Shown here: piece after piece, positions 17,081 to 24,914 of the stretch | Position numbering within the stretch: position 1 is the first letter of the stretch | Layout of the letters: each line of letters begins with the position of its first letter | Assembly (NCBI RefSeq): GCF_014192395.1 | Contig: NZ_JACHXW010000002.1 | Location: forward strand, 434,001-498,000 | Direction: 5' to 3' | DNA length: 64,000 nt | Source: Paenibacillus endophyticus | Lineage (GTDB): Bacteria > Bacillota > Bacilli > Paenibacillales > Paenibacillaceae | The notes under the pieces: generated by a model | Databases searched by the model: none | The model's input: the letters and a program-made list of their open reading frames with translations, nothing else | What the model was told of the DNA's origin: nothing | Position numbers and translations under genes: made by a program

Positions 17081-17434
17081 ATGATTCACCACATTTCGAA
17101 AGCCTCCTTTGCTTATTTTGTTCCCTTTATGCTCGTACTCGCCTTAGCAGGCTGCGGTAGCAGTGAAAAATCAGCAGATGACGACAAAAATGCGCTTGAC
17201 GGACCTGGCGAGGTCGTCTCCGTGTACAAAGCCAACTGCGTAAGCTGTCATGGCACCGGACTTCAAGGCAGAGTTGGACCTGCAACCGATCTTCGCAAGG
17301 TTGGAGTCCGGATGAGCGCTGCGGATATTGCTCAGCAAATCGAAGAAGGCGAAGGCTCGATGCCAGCCTTTAAGGAACGCTTGAGTGCCGAAGAAATAGC
17401 AGGTCTATCCGAATGGCTCGCAGGCAAGAAATAA
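17081..17434 (+). CDS. Lipoprotein cytochrome c (c-551 type)
   Basis: A 117-residue small monohaem cytochrome c tethered to the outer face of the membrane. It has a lipoprotein signal (FMLVLALAGC), an Asp-rich tether, the haem site CVSCH, and the distal Met in SMPAF. Such CccB-like carriers pass electrons to terminal oxidases in Gram-positive bacteria. The ATG at 17081 is 13 bases after AGAGG; earlier in-frame TTG and ATG codons at 17060 and 17069 overlap the ribosome binding site. It is monocistronic with a strong terminator. Confidence 0.9.
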   Translation: MIHHISKASFAYFVPFMLVLALAGCGSSEKSADDDKNALDGPGEVVSVYKANCVSCHGTGLQGRVGPATDLRKVGVRMSAADIAQQIEEGEGSMPAFKERLSAEEIAGLSEWLAGKK

Positions 17435-17438
17435 AAAT

Positions 17439-17479
17439 AAGGATACCGAAGCAGCTGCGCCGCTTCCGGTATCCTTTTT
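17439..17479 (+). terminator. Terminator of the cytochrome c gene
   Basis: The arms AAGGATACCGAAGC and GCTTCCGGTATCCTT form a GC-rich stem followed by TTTTT, directly after the stop codon. Confidence 0.88.
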
Positions 17480-17491
17480 AATAGCTATCGT

Positions 17492-17719
17492 CTAATAGCC
17501 GATGTGGTGACCGTTTATTTTGGGAGAATTCATGAAATGAAGGGCTGACTGGCCCGCATAGGTCCAGTGCGTTTCACCCATCTGCGGATGCAAGGGAAAC
17601 AAATCGCCCTGCATCAGTACCAGGTCACCGCCCCAATCATCCGTATAAAGGCCTTCGTACTCGACCCATTGCCCCGTCTTGAAACGGCGTTTCGTCTTCT
17701 GATGACGCTGCTCCTTCAT
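17492..17719 (-). CDS. Small YjzC-like protein, 75 aa
   Basis: A 75-residue basic protein with RFKTGQWVEYEGLYTDDWGG and a late ETHWTYAG segment. This pattern (F-x-x-G-Q...G-x-Y...G-D-x-F-P...TW) resembles the small YjzC family of bacilli, whose role is unknown. The start at 17719 (MKEQRHQK) has GAGGGGATC upstream; a longer frame to 17767 is possible. The family call is tentative. Confidence 0.6.
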   Translation of the reverse strand: MKEQRHQKTKRRFKTGQWVEYEGLYTDDWGGDLVLMQGDLFPLHPQMGETHWTYAGQSALHFMNSPKINGHHIGY

Positions 17720-17781
17720 GCCAGGTGATCCCCTCTCGACAAGCCGACTTGGTATATTACATTCCAAGTATAGGCAAAAGG

Positions 17782-18180
17782 TTACTCCCTTATCCTCTCT
17801 ACCACCGCAAAAGCAGATGCCAGCTTCCGCTCATGCGTAATCGTCACATGAATTCGCATGGCATCCTGCTCCAAGCCAAGGCGTTCCCACGCCCCAGCAG
17901 AAAGAAAGCATTCCGGTTTGCCGCAGCTTCCACGCAATATCGAAATATCCGTAAAGCCTATTACTTTCCCGATCCCGCAGCCAAATGCTTTCACGACAGC
18001 TTCTTTAGCTGCAAAACGGCCCGCTGTAAATTGATGAAGCCGCTCGCCGGAATATTCAGCTGCAAGATCGCGTTCGCCCGCTGAGAGCACGCGTTCCAGA
18101 AACCGTTTGCCTGCGCTCCCCTTCAGCACTTTAGCCATTCGCTCGATTTCAGATAAATCATGTCCGATGCCGATGATCAT
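17782..18180 (-). CDS. acpS: Holo-[acyl-carrier-protein] synthase AcpS
   Basis: A 132-residue enzyme that transfers 4'-phosphopantetheine from CoA to acyl carrier protein in fatty-acid synthesis. It has the metal Asp in GIGHDLSEIERM (residues 4-15), the second signature GRFAAKEAVVKAFGCGI with the catalytic Glu/Lys pair, and a late VTITHERKLASAFAVV strand. Length is normal. The ATG follows AAGGCGGGTG. It is followed by the small YjzC-like gene, with 62 bp between. Confidence 0.94.
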   Translation of the reverse strand: MIIGIGHDLSEIERMAKVLKGSAGKRFLERVLSAGERDLAAEYSGERLHQFTAGRFAAKEAVVKAFGCGIGKVIGFTDISILRGSCGKPECFLSAGAWERLGLEQDAMRIHVTITHERKLASAFAVVERIRE

Positions 18181-18256
18181 GCTAACACCCGCCTTTTCCC
18201 TGAAGGTGACATTAGCAGATGCTTCTTATGAAGTCAAGCCTTACGCCAACGCTCCT

Positions 18257-20338
18257 TTAAGGATGCTGATGCACATCTCCGAATGACCGTTCGTAATGAA
18301 ATTTATTGCCTTCTCCATCCTCGATGTCTATCTTGATTAAGCTATTCTGGTTCGCTTCGATAAATGCCCCAGCTGCCCGGTACGTGTATTTGGTAAAACC
18401 GGGATATTCGAACAGCTCCTCTACTTGCGGCTGCAGCTTGAGCGGGATCGGCAGTTGACCGCTAATACCGTCAACGGAGACGACTGCTTTGGCCGACACG
18501 GGCGCATCCTGGCCTTCGGGAAGCCAAACATCAAGCCTCGCCGATTGTTCTTTCGACTGCTCATTGTCTGTAATACGCATGCTCATATGCGCTTTATCAC
18601 CCATCACATGCCAATAAATCGGCTCACTCGGCGCCGAAGCACTCTCCGCAGGCGGCGAGGTTGACGATAGCCAGCCGGCTGCGACAAACAATGCAACCGC
18701 AAGCAGCACCTCCGCCCGGATGCCGATTAGCAGTCCCCTCCTTGCTTCCGGCTTAGAGATTCGCGGCATGAATACAAACATATGAAGCGCTGCGATAACA
18801 AGCACAAGCAGCATTAAACAGGTTTTCGCGACGATCAGCTTGCCATATGCGGTGCTGAACAGCTCCCCCCATGCAGACAGCCTCGCCGAAGCCAGCCAAA
18901 TTCCGCTTAACAGCACGAGAAGCATGCTTGGCAGCGCCCACGAGGAGAAACGCACAGCCGCTTCGTTCAAACGCTCCCCCGCCCTCTTCTCAAAGGTCAA
19001 AGCGAACAAACCCGCAAGCCCGCCGAACCAAATCGCCGCAGCCGCCATATGGAAGACATGCGCCACGATTGCAGTCGAAGCACCAACTAATGAGGCGTAA
19101 GCATGACCCGTTAATGGAAAGCTCGCAATTAGGGCAGTCGCCGCAACAAACTTAACGGGATTCGCCCATATTCGTTCTTTGCTTGGGGCAAAAGCAAGCA
19201 GCAGCAGGAGAAGAGCCAGCGCTGGCCTGAGTATCGCAACTTTGCCGATCATGGAACCGCTGGCAATCGTATAGAGGGAAACACCGCCGAATTGCTCGGA
19301 TAACATGGATAACCGCGTTAACCCTGTAATGACCCAGACAAAAACTGCCGCAGCAATAATGATCCGCTCGGCGTGAAGGGAGAAACCAAAAGGCGGCTTT
19401 GCCTCATCCTCTCGCCACATTGCATATCGGAAAAACAAAATGCCAAGCAAAAGCACGCTTGTCAAAATATCAAGCACACGCAGCGCGACCATGCTGCCAT
19501 GCCCGCCTTTATGCTCATGCTCGCCTGCTTCCGCATGGCTGCTGCCGCCGTGCTCACTGGTGCCGCTCGCGGCTTCCTGCAAAGGCGGGTTTTCCGCGCC
19601 AGCTTTAGCTTCAGTCGCCTCATCTTCCGGAGGAGTGCTGGCACTTCCATCCCCCGCACTCCCGCTCCCTTCATCCCCATCGTCTAACTCAGCTGGCAAT
19701 TCAGTTGCTGCCGGACTGCTTGCGGCCGATTCCGAATCGACAGGAACGGCAGTCGTGGCATCCGTTTCCTGCACAGCTGCCGAAGGCGGCGTTGCAGCTG
19801 TCGGCTTAGGCGTGCTGCTCGGTTTTGCCGTAGGCTTCGGTTTTGCCGTAGGCTTCGGTTTAACTGTGGAAGCTGGCTTAACTGTTGCTGCCGGACTATC
19901 GCCTGATCCCGTATCCGTGCTTCCTTTACCGCCGCCGTCCAGCGAGGCCGTATCATCAGGCTTCGCATGCTCCAGCTTGGTGCCGACTGCGAATTGGAAA
20001 GAGCCGTCCGTAATGTGGGAATCAAGCGAAAGCACCTGCCAGCTCACTTCATAAATGCCGTCAGTCAGCTTAGGAATGGTATAAATAAGCGTTATGTCCG
20101 CATCGCCGCTTAACACGCCGGCAGTCTCGGCACCGTTGTCAATTCGTTTCAGCGTTACATAGCTGAGCTTCGTATCAATCTTTTCCGTGAAAGTAAGTCG
20201 GATTGCCGGCGGTGCCGCGGTCAGCTCCGCATCCGAATAGGGGGTCGATTGCGCAATGTAGGCATGCGCCGAGACTAAGCTCGGCAAGCATGCCCACATC
20301 ACCATAAGAACCATTATGCATTTCAATGCCTGTTTCAT
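18257..20338 (-). CDS. CopC-CopD fusion copper transport protein (YcnJ-like)
   Basis: A 693-residue membrane protein. A signal peptide (1-24) ends at SAHAYIAQ, leaving the mature N-terminal His that CopC proteins use for copper. The CopC domain (25-120) ends with DGSFQFAVGTKL. A long linker (about 125-285) follows, with KPKPTAKP repeats, an acidic part and the His-rich stretch HAEAGEHEHKGGHGS. The CopD membrane domain then has about eight TM segments, including HVFHMAAAAIWFGGLAGL and GHAY. A C-terminal YtkA-like extracellular domain (from WHVMGDKAHMSMRI) ends in DVHQHP. B. subtilis YcnJ is the closest known design. It starts 9 bp after the DUF4198 gene and shares its transcript. Copper uptake is the family expectation. 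Confidence 0.9.
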   Translation of the reverse strand: MKQALKCIMVLMVMWACLPSLVSAHAYIAQSTPYSDAELTAAPPAIRLTFTEKIDTKLSYVTLKRIDNGAETAGVLSGDADITLIYTIPKLTDGIYEVSWQVLSLDSHITDGSFQFAVGTKLEHAKPDDTASLDGGGKGSTDTGSGDSPAATVKPASTVKPKPTAKPKPTAKPSSTPKPTAATPPSAAVQETDATTAVPVDSESAASSPAATELPAELDDGDEGSGSAGDGSASTPPEDEATEAKAGAENPPLQEAASGTSEHGGSSHAEAGEHEHKGGHGSMVALRVLDILTSVLLLGILFFRYAMWREDEAKPPFGFSLHAERIIIAAAVFVWVITGLTRLSMLSEQFGGVSLYTIASGSMIGKVAILRPALALLLLLLAFAPSKERIWANPVKFVAATALIASFPLTGHAYASLVGASTAIVAHVFHMAAAAIWFGGLAGLFALTFEKRAGERLNEAAVRFSSWALPSMLLVLLSGIWLASARLSAWGELFSTAYGKLIVAKTCLMLLVLVIAALHMFVFMPRISKPEARRGLLIGIRAEVLLAVALFVAAGWLSSTSPPAESASAPSEPIYWHVMGDKAHMSMRITDNEQSKEQSARLDVWLPEGQDAPVSAKAVVSVDGISGQLPIPLKLQPQVEELFEYPGFTKYTYRAAGAFIEANQNSLIKIDIEDGEGNKFHYERSFGDVHQHP

Positions 20339-20347
20339 CGTTCAGCC

Positions 20348-21409
20348 TTATTTCGTGTAAATCGCAACCGCAGCTTGATTTCCGCCTACCGCAGGGAAAT
20401 ATTCAACGGCAGCGCCTGCCGCTTCAGCTGCCGAGCGGAGGGATACCAATCCTTTGCCTTGATATGCTGCGTCTACATTTTTCTTGATAAAATCCGCATC
20501 TACCTTTGTCGTTCCTTGATCAATGGCAAGGCTGCTCGCTGCCGCAACGCTTCCGTTGACGTAGACGAGCGGTTTAACCGATGATGCCGTACCCGGCAGC
20601 TTAATCGATTTATTCTGAACGGTGAAGGTCAGAGTCGCTTCGTAATTCGTTGTGCTGTATTCGCCTTCCTTTGCTTCCGTCGTGCTGGGCTTGGCACGAA
20701 CCAAGTAATAATCGGCAGCCCCCGTTTTAAAGGTAACGATGCCTTTCGCATCGGTTTTCAGCTCCGTCGCTTCCGAATTGCTGCGGCGAATGACGTCGAC
20801 AGCCGTGTCCGCAAGCGGTTTGCCTTTCAATAGCAGCTGGATCGACACCGCTTCGTCCGGCGTCACTGCCGCTGGGTTAAATCCAGGCACGAGCTCTGCA
20901 CGGTCAGGGCTAACTTGCTTAGCAAAGCCTTTAAGCGCGCTTACGCGCTCAATAACCGGAATGTCGCTGACCGCTACGAACGATTTCGCACTGCGAAGCG
21001 TGCGGCTTGCAGCTTCCGCACCTTTGAACACGCTATCCGATTCCGTCGAAATAATATAAGCGCCTGGAATGCTTGATTTGAAGGATGCTACAAAATAGTT
21101 GTTAAGGGCTGGCGTTTCCGCCGTTGCCGGCTCTCCCGCATAGAAGCGAGTGCCCGTTATATCCGACTTCACACCGGATGGCGTCGTTACGAACACTTTA
21201 GAAGTGCTCCCCCATTGCCCGTCGATCCGATAGCTTTTATGCTCGTTTGAGTGGTTTCCGTACATCATCTCCACATAGGATACTTGATTTGGCGCTACGA
21301 TCGGCGCACTCGTCTGTGACCATCCGTCATGGGCAAATACCGGGACTGCCGCGCCAAACGTTAATACGGCCGCAAGAGCAGCGCCCACTAATTTCTTTTT
21401 CAACAACAT
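20348..21409 (-). CDS. Secreted DUF4198-type metal-associated protein
   Basis: A 353-residue exported protein. The Sec signal (1-26, LVGAALAAVLTFGAAVPVFA) is followed at once by HDGWSQTSAP, a His near the mature N-terminus as is common in DUF4198 proteins linked to nickel, cobalt or copper uptake. The middle holds immunoglobulin-like segments (PDEAVSIQLLLKGKPLADTAVDVI). The last 40 residues (LVSLRSAAEAAGAAVEYFP) look like a copper-amine-oxidase-N stalk module. The ATG at 21409 is chosen because it precedes the signal peptide and follows GGAGG; the frame remains open upstream to 21523. The GGAGG is buried in a predicted hairpin (21417-21466). It is first in the operon with the CopC-CopD gene. 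Confidence 0.8.
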   Translation of the reverse strand: MLLKKKLVGAALAAVLTFGAAVPVFAHDGWSQTSAPIVAPNQVSYVEMMYGNHSNEHKSYRIDGQWGSTSKVFVTTPSGVKSDITGTRFYAGEPATAETPALNNYFVASFKSSIPGAYIISTESDSVFKGAEAASRTLRSAKSFVAVSDIPVIERVSALKGFAKQVSPDRAELVPGFNPAAVTPDEAVSIQLLLKGKPLADTAVDVIRRSNSEATELKTDAKGIVTFKTGAADYYLVRAKPSTTEAKEGEYSTTNYEATLTFTVQNKSIKLPGTASSVKPLVYVNGSVAAASSLAIDQGTTKVDADFIKKNVDAAYQGKGLVSLRSAAEAAGAAVEYFPAVGGNQAAVAIYTK

Positions 21410-21416
21410 GATAAAA

Positions 21417-21466
21417 CAACCTCCATCGATTTGGATTAACTGTCCAAATTGTATCAATGGAGGTTG
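21417..21466 (-). promoter_or_regulatory. Leader hairpin covering the ribosome binding site of the copper-type operon
   Basis: Read on the minus strand, CAACCTCCAT (21466-21457) pairs perfectly with ATGGAGGTTG (21426-21417). After an internal loop, ATTTGGA pairs with TCCAAAT around a 7-base loop. The downstream arm contains the GGAGG used by the DUF4198 gene, so the folded RNA would hide it. There is no T-tract, so it is not a terminator. It is a candidate RNA switch or protein-bound leader; the fold is read from sequence and untested. Confidence 0.6.
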
Positions 21467-21611
21467 CTTTGCGCATGACTCGTTAGAGCTATTGAGCTGT
21501 GAACGATGTGTGAAGGCCTTCATGCCGCATCGCGCTGAGCGAGAAAAGTTCGAATTTCTCCGCTGCTAGCGGCTTGCTTATGAGGTAGCTCTAGCCTAAG
21601 AAATTTATATC

Positions 21612-21660
21612 AGCAAAAAAAGCATACAGCCGCCGATTATCGGCCGCACTGCATGCTTCC
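21612..21660 (-). terminator. Terminator of the glycosidase-transporter operon
   Basis: On the minus strand GGAAGCATGCAG and CTGTATGCTT enclose an inner GCCGAT/ATCGGC stem, followed by seven T residues. It lies 42 bp past the stop of the six-hairpin glycosidase-like gene. Confidence 0.82.
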
Positions 21661-21701
21661 TCCGTATTCCATAAGGCTCATTTCTCTAAATTCACTGCTC
21701 C

Positions 21702-23075
21702 CTATGAGATCGAGACGGTATGCGTCTCTCCAGGCGCAACCGCAATCTCCGCATACACATACGGACGGCCAAGCTTATCATAGGCGCTTGCGCTTTCGAT
21801 TATTTCACCATTATGACGCAACTCAATCGGAGCTTCAGCCGTCTTATGGAACACCGCCCGCCATACAAGCGCTTCGCCAGAGAGGCTGGTGAATGCGCTA
21901 GACGTTGTGCCGGTATGCTTCACGCTAACCATTCTTCCAAGCACGGGAACCTGCGAGATTTCCGCCCAAGCCAGCTCCTCGGTCAAGCGCGACACCGTTG
22001 CTACTGTTGTGCCTCCATCCGCTGAAATGCCCATAAGCTCGGAAACGACCGCACCTACCGCAGAATAGGACACTTCGGGGTATTCTCGACGATCGAGCGC
22101 TGGGTCCATCAACGCCTTCAGGCTTCGCAAGCCCTCGCCGTCTTCGCCGCACCGATAATACGTCTCCGGCAAATAGGACATGCCCTCCACATTGGAGACG
22201 CCTTGCTTATGCATCTTGCGAAGCGCGCCTTCCCGCTTCTCTTTATCCGCAATCGCTTCGTAATAGAGAGGCAGAAATTGCCCCTCGCCGGACTCTGCCG
22301 CGAAGAAGCCGCCATCATGTCCCAGGGCAACGAAGAAGCAGCCGCCTTCTTTATCCCACCATTGCTGTTCAAGTTGCTGGCGGAGATGTGCCGACTTGGC
22401 CGAGTATTCAGCATAAAGCTCGTTGTTACCCAGCTTTTTTTCCAGTTCGGCATAGGCTTGATAGCCTGCGATCATAACCGCGATCAAATCGGCCCCGATC
22501 TTCGGATAATCCCCAGCCTCGTTGTAGCTCGCAAGCCCTCTTCGTCCATAGGAAGCGTAGTACTCCGGAATGCCGTCGCCGTCTTTATCCCATGTCTTCA
22601 CGTACTCCGTCACCGACAAGCGATAGAAGTTTTGCAAAACCGGATCTTCCAGATAGGAGCGGTCACCCGTCCACAAATATTGCCGGTAGCAAGCCTCAAT
22701 CACGTCAAAGTTGGCAGGGAGATTGTACCAGAAGTCATCGTCATTCTCGTAATCCACCGGCGCTGGCTCGTTATCGCCCGTGATCTCCCAGTAGGTGCAG
22801 TAATCTTTGCCCTTGCTGATATTCTCGGCAAAGCGCTGCATCATATTGCGTGTGTGTGCCTGCAGGCCCAGCACGGAAGCGCCCATGCTTTGATGGGAAA
22901 TATCCCGCATGCAGAACGCTTCTCTCCCGGGCAAAGCCCCTTCATACCAAAGGCCAACGGGATCGCTGCCGTCATGTGCGTAAGCCAGCGCCTGTCCCTT
23001 CGCCCATTCAAATCCTTCGTTCAGCGCCTCATCATTTGAGCGGAACGTTATCTTGCTTGAAGCCATATTCATCAC
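21702..23075 (-). CDS. Six-hairpin (alpha/alpha)6-barrel glycosidase-like protein
   Basis: A 457-residue intracellular protein without a signal peptide. It resembles six-hairpin glycosidases: repeated helical hairpins with aromatic and acidic residues (GREAFCMRDISHQS, WEITGDNEPAPVDYENDDDFWYNLPANFDVI, TWDKDGDGIPEYYASYG, QQWWDKEGG) and a short C-terminal beta domain. The exact GH family is not recognised. The start is GTG at 23075 or ATG at 23072, both after AAAGGATAAACG. It begins 3 bp after the permease stop, so it is translated with the ABC importer and probably trims the imported oligosaccharide. Confidence 0.75.
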   Translation of the reverse strand: MMNMASSKITFRSNDEALNEGFEWAKGQALAYAHDGSDPVGLWYEGALPGREAFCMRDISHQSMGASVLGLQAHTRNMMQRFAENISKGKDYCTYWEITGDNEPAPVDYENDDDFWYNLPANFDVIEACYRQYLWTGDRSYLEDPVLQNFYRLSVTEYVKTWDKDGDGIPEYYASYGRRGLASYNEAGDYPKIGADLIAVMIAGYQAYAELEKKLGNNELYAEYSAKSAHLRQQLEQQWWDKEGGCFFVALGHDGGFFAAESGEGQFLPLYYEAIADKEKREGALRKMHKQGVSNVEGMSYLPETYYRCGEDGEGLRSLKALMDPALDRREYPEVSYSAVGAVVSELMGISADGGTTVATVSRLTEELAWAEISQVPVLGRMVSVKHTGTTSSAFTSLSGEALVWRAVFHKTAEAPIELRHNGEIIESASAYDKLGRPYVYAEIAVAPGETHTVSIS

Positions 23076-23078
23076 CGT

Positions 23079-23969
23079 TTATCCTTTCACAGAGCCGATC
23101 GTCAGGCCACCAATAAAGTATTTTTGCAGGAACGGATAGACAAGCAGAATCGGCACCGTTACCAAAATCGTCGTTGCTGCGCGCAGCGTCAGCGGAGATA
23201 AGCTGTTGAATTTCTGGTAGATCAATTGCTGGTCCATAATTTGCTGGGAAGCTTCAACCTCCAGAAGCAGACGCCGCAAGTATACCTGCAGGGTATCGAA
23301 ATGCCCGCTGGAATTATACAGAATGACATCGAACCATGAATTCCAATGCCCCACCGCGGCATAAATGAATACGGCGGCGAACACGGGGAGCGACATCGGA
23401 ATTACGAGCCTAATATAGATCGTAATTTCCGTTGCCCCATCCAGTCTCGCGGATTCGAACAGCGCTTCCGGCAGCTCCGAAATATAAGAGGCCATAAGCA
23501 GCATGAAATAGGCGCTGATCAGCGTAGGAATCCAGTACACGTTAAAGGAGTCTGTCAGCCCAAGCTTAACCATCAGCAGGTAAACCGGGATGAGCCCTCC
23601 GTTAAAATACATGGTAACGAGGAACAGGATGCGCATAAACTTGCGCCCGGAGAAATGCCGGATGCTTACGATATAAGCAAGCAGTCCCGTCACGAACAAA
23701 GCGGTGGAGGTACCCACAATCACGCGCAGCACCGACCAGCCGAAGCCTTCAAGCAGCTTATGGTTTTGCGATAGCAGGACATAGGCATCCAGCGAAAATT
23801 TCCTTGGGAAAATATAAATTCCGCCCCGTGCGGCATCTGCCCCATCGTTTAGGGAAAGGGCCAGCAAATTCAGAAAGGGATAGGCGACCATTGCGCCAAA
23901 TAATAGCAAGACCGTAATATTCAAGACATCAAAAACGCGTTCAGATACCGGTTTGGATCGTGTGTTCAT
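23079..23969 (-). CDS. Carbohydrate ABC transporter permease, LplC-type
   Basis: A 296-residue inner-membrane permease with six hydrophobic segments. The EAA loop, which contacts the ATPase, is LPEALFESARLDGATEITIYIRLVIPMSLP (residues about 175-204). The ending FIGGLTIGSVKG is the hallmark of LplC/YtcP-type proteins that import oligosaccharides with a family 1-like binding protein. The ATG follows AAGGAG. It lies 15 bp after the LplB-type permease and 3 bp before the glycosidase gene. No ATPase gene is in the operon; these systems normally share a general MsmX-type ATPase. Confidence 0.93.
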   Translation of the reverse strand: MNTRSKPVSERVFDVLNITVLLLFGAMVAYPFLNLLALSLNDGADAARGGIYIFPRKFSLDAYVLLSQNHKLLEGFGWSVLRVIVGTSTALFVTGLLAYIVSIRHFSGRKFMRILFLVTMYFNGGLIPVYLLMVKLGLTDSFNVYWIPTLISAYFMLLMASYISELPEALFESARLDGATEITIYIRLVIPMSLPVFAAVFIYAAVGHWNSWFDVILYNSSGHFDTLQVYLRRLLLEVEASQQIMDQQLIYQKFNSLSPLTLRAATTILVTVPILLVYPFLQKYFIGGLTIGSVKG

Positions 23970-23984
23970 CCTGTAGGCTCCTTT

Positions 23985-24887
23985 CTAGAATATCGAGGTT
24001 TGCATCAATCGTTTCGACAGCCGGTTCGCGAGCACCACCAGCGTAAGCCCGATTAAGCTTTTCATTAAGCCGACTGCCGTACCGTAGGAGTAATTGCCAA
24101 GCTGCACGCCGAAACGGTAGACATACGTATCAATAACCTCATGATAATCTCGGGTCGTTGGGCTACCCAGAAGCAATTGCTGCTCGAAGCCTGCATTCAG
24201 GATGCCGCCGAGCGCCAGGATGAACAGAAGGACGATCGTCGCCCGTATCCCTGGCAGGGTAATATGCCATATGAGCCCGAAGCGTCCCAGCCCATCGACT
24301 CTTCCCGCTTCATATTGCTCGCGGTCGATTCCCGCTATTGCGGATAAATAGATGATGGAGCTAAAGCCGATTTCCTTCCATAGGTTGCCCGAGGTAATAA
24401 TAGCCCAAAAATATTTTCCTTCACCGAGAAACAGGATTGGCTCCTGAATGAAGCCAAGTCGCTGCAGCAGGTCGTTTATGATGCCGTCGCTGCCAAGCAG
24501 CGTAAACAGAATGCTGGCTACCACAACCCAAGAGATGAAATAAGGAATGTAGGACAACGATTGTATCGTTTTCTTAAACGCGCGGTTCTTTACCTCATTT
24601 AATAGCAAGGCCAGAATGATCGGCGCCGGGAAACCGATACAAAGGTTCAGTAAGCTAATAACGATCGTATTGCGCATAATCATCCAGAAATCAGGCTCTT
24701 GAAAGAAGCGGATAAAATTGTCGAAGCCGACCCAATTGCCAAACAGCGTCTGGCCGGGAATATAATTTTGAAAGGCAATGATTAAGCCGTACATGGGAAA
24801 ATAAGCAAATAGCAGCACCCACAGGATAATCGGCAAGCTAAGCAGCCAAATTTGTCTCTCTCTGGAAAAGCGTCTAAGGTAGTTCAT
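23985..24887 (-). CDS. Carbohydrate ABC transporter permease, LplB-type
   Basis: A 300-residue permease with six membrane segments, starting MNYLRRFSRERQIWLLSLPIILW. It has FAYFPMYGLIIAFQNY in the first loop and the EAA motif EQYEAGRVDGLGRFGLIWHITLPGI, both typical of LplB/YteP proteins. The ending ANRLSKRLMQTSIF is also typical. The ATG follows GGAGGG. It partners the LplC-type permease next to it and the binding protein 27 bp upstream. Confidence 0.93.
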   Translation of the reverse strand: MNYLRRFSRERQIWLLSLPIILWVLLFAYFPMYGLIIAFQNYIPGQTLFGNWVGFDNFIRFFQEPDFWMIMRNTIVISLLNLCIGFPAPIILALLLNEVKNRAFKKTIQSLSYIPYFISWVVVASILFTLLGSDGIINDLLQRLGFIQEPILFLGEGKYFWAIITSGNLWKEIGFSSIIYLSAIAGIDREQYEAGRVDGLGRFGLIWHITLPGIRATIVLLFILALGGILNAGFEQQLLLGSPTTRDYHEVIDTYVYRFGVQLGNYSYGTAVGLMKSLIGLTLVVLANRLSKRLMQTSIF

Positions 24888-24914
24888 GATTCGGCTTCCC
24901 TCCAGCTCTTCGGT

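Noticed and set aside
19440..20054. A 204-codon plus-strand frame
   Set aside because: It lies antisense to the CopC and linker part of the copper protein; the Ser/Val/Ala-rich product reflects the complement of the repeated linker.
22203..23039. A 278-codon plus-strand frame
   Set aside because: It is entirely antisense to the glycosidase-like gene, which has a ribosome binding site, operon context and protein-like sequence.
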